Positions 5,083 to 5,699 of a stretch of DNA of 5,699 nucleotides are shown here, in pieces. The stretch is taken from the NCBI GenBank assembly GCA_025963615.1, contig JAOQAL010000294.1, forward strand, positions 1 through 5,699. The letters run 5' to 3'. The stretch comes from Chitinophagaceae bacterium. Lineage in GTDB: Bacteria; Bacteroidota; Bacteroidia; Chitinophagales; Chitinophagaceae. The notes beneath the pieces are model-generated. The model worked only from the letters and a program-made list of their open reading frames with translations. It made no database searches and was not told where the DNA came from. Numbering within the stretch: position 1 is the first letter of the stretch; every line of letters begins with the position of its first letter. The position numbers and the translations under genes are program-made.

Positions 5083-5565
5083 TCAATAGGCTAATAATTC
5101 TTCTTTCTTTTTTGCAGTCAGCAGGTTATAATCAATATGAACGGAATGAATCAATTTTTCTTCCAGTATGGTAGCGAAGGTTTCAAAATAAATAATTACA
5201 TCTTTACGAATATTTTTTTTCAGCCAGCGAAAACCACCAGGAAGGTTTTTCAACACGTTTTTATCTTCCAGGTATTCCAGGTTATGAATATCGGAAGTTG
5301 TTAGCCCCAGTTTTTGCAGATGTGAAATCATCAGGTCAACCGGCGCCTGGGTAATCCCACAATAATCTGCTGCCAGCTCTGTCCATTCCCCGACGCCGGA
5401 ATGTGCATGCCGCAGAATTTCTTCCTTACCCAGTTTTGTTATCACTTGTAACAGGTTGCCACAATTGCAGGAACCGTGATCGCCCCACGCGTACGAGGAG
5501 CCATTCCGCAAGCGGCCGGCTGTTTCACGAAGGGCTTCTACCAGCTCAATAGTTGGATATGCCAT
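5083..5565 (-). CDS. Conserved protein of unknown function with a WGDHGSCNCG motif
   Basis: This 160-residue soluble protein has no family that I can name. Its N-terminal third holds the striking block YAWGDHGSCNCGNLLQ (25-40) with Cys33 and Cys35, followed by LRHAHSGVGEWTELAADYC (51-69 region to Cys79) with His53 and His55. A cluster of Cys and His residues of this kind could bind a metal or form a redox-active pair, but this is inference. The C-terminal half is predicted mostly helical and ends in a charged tail. No signal peptide or membrane segment is present. The frame extends to an ATG at 5598, adding MRNCFYYELYT; the ATG at 5565 (MAYPTIELVEALRETAGRL) starts cleanly at an amphipathic helix and is preferred, though not proved. 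Downstream on the same strand, 105 bp away, is the M23 gene, and the two could share a transcript. Confidence 0.7.
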   Translation of the reverse strand: MAYPTIELVEALRETAGRLRNGSSYAWGDHGSCNCGNLLQVITKLGKEEILRHAHSGVGEWTELAADYCGITQAPVDLMISHLQKLGLTTSDIHNLEYLEDKNVLKNLPGGFRWLKKNIRKDVIIYFETFATILEEKLIHSVHIDYNLLTAKKKEELLAY

Positions 5566-5652
5566 AGTATAAAGTTCATAATAAAAACAGTTCCGCATTA
5601 TAGTTTGTTTAACCTTTTTGGTAAAATATTTTGTCCCGGAAACCGTTATTTC

Positions 5653-5699
5653 ATGCTGGATGCTGGATGCTGGATGCTGGATGCTGGATGCTGGATGCT
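5653..5699. repeat. Near-perfect 7-bp tandem repeat (ATGCTGG), running off the window
   Basis: Six full ATGCTGG units and a partial seventh (ATGCT) follow each other without a single mismatch up to the last base of the window, so the true array is longer. It lies about 88 bp upstream of the start of the minus-strand CNCG-motif gene. Because seven is not a multiple of three, changes in unit number would shift any reading frame or promoter spacing across it. The repeat contains no stop codon in any frame on either strand. It is probably intergenic, but what lies beyond the edge cannot be seen. Confidence 0.9.

Noticed and set aside
5653..5699. An ORF beginning with ATG at 5653 inside the heptamer array
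   Set aside because: The ATG is part of the repeat unit itself and openness follows from the unit lacking stops. Nothing else indicates coding and the window ends within it.

Overview
The window looks like a chromosomal stretch from a member of the Bacteroidota, plausibly Chitinophagaceae. The reasons are mid-to-low GC content, gene leaders without Shine-Dalgarno sequences, one promoter of the Bacteroidota TTTG / TAnnTTTG type in front of the MarR gene, short-period intergenic tandem repeats, and protein families that I associate with this phylum. The taxon is an inference; there is no rRNA or other marker gene here. I see no tRNA, rRNA, CRISPR array, transposase or phage gene.

Layout. Positions 11-52 carry a decayed 7-bp tandem repeat. 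Next is a minus-strand YdcZ/DUF606-type small membrane transporter (63-506). It is divergent, across a 74-bp intergenic region, from a plus-strand class I glutamine amidotransferase (581-1267). Then comes the best-supported functional unit: a MarR-type regulator (1314-1736), an NmrA-like NAD(P)-binding protein (1788-2681) and a zinc-independent quinone-oxidoreductase-like dehydrogenase (2694-3611). The MarR gene and the NmrA/oxidoreductase pair each have the palindrome TTGTATATACAA just upstream. This points to one regulator controlling itself and the two redox genes.

The gap 3612-3935 has no gene but holds two tandem copies of an approximately 90-100 bp imperfect palindrome bounded by TGAACCACATA / TATGTGGTTCA. 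After it come a small conserved protein of unknown function (3936-4217, plus) and, convergent with it, a cytoplasmic-looking M23 metallopeptidase domain protein (4279-4977, minus). Last is an uncharacterised CNCG-motif protein (5083-5565, minus). The window ends inside a near-perfect 7-bp tandem repeat (ATGCTGG, from 5653 to the edge).

How the genes may work together: the MarR/NmrA/oxidoreductase set resembles electrophile- or quinone-responsive redox modules, in which a MarR repressor is released and NAD(P)H-dependent enzymes are induced. The inducer cannot be read from the sequence. The remaining genes look like independent housekeeping or accessory functions. I found no convincing new multi-gene system. 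The items most worth a second look are the paired operator, the palindromic repeat pair, the two heptamer repeats at the window edges and the two uncharacterised conserved proteins.
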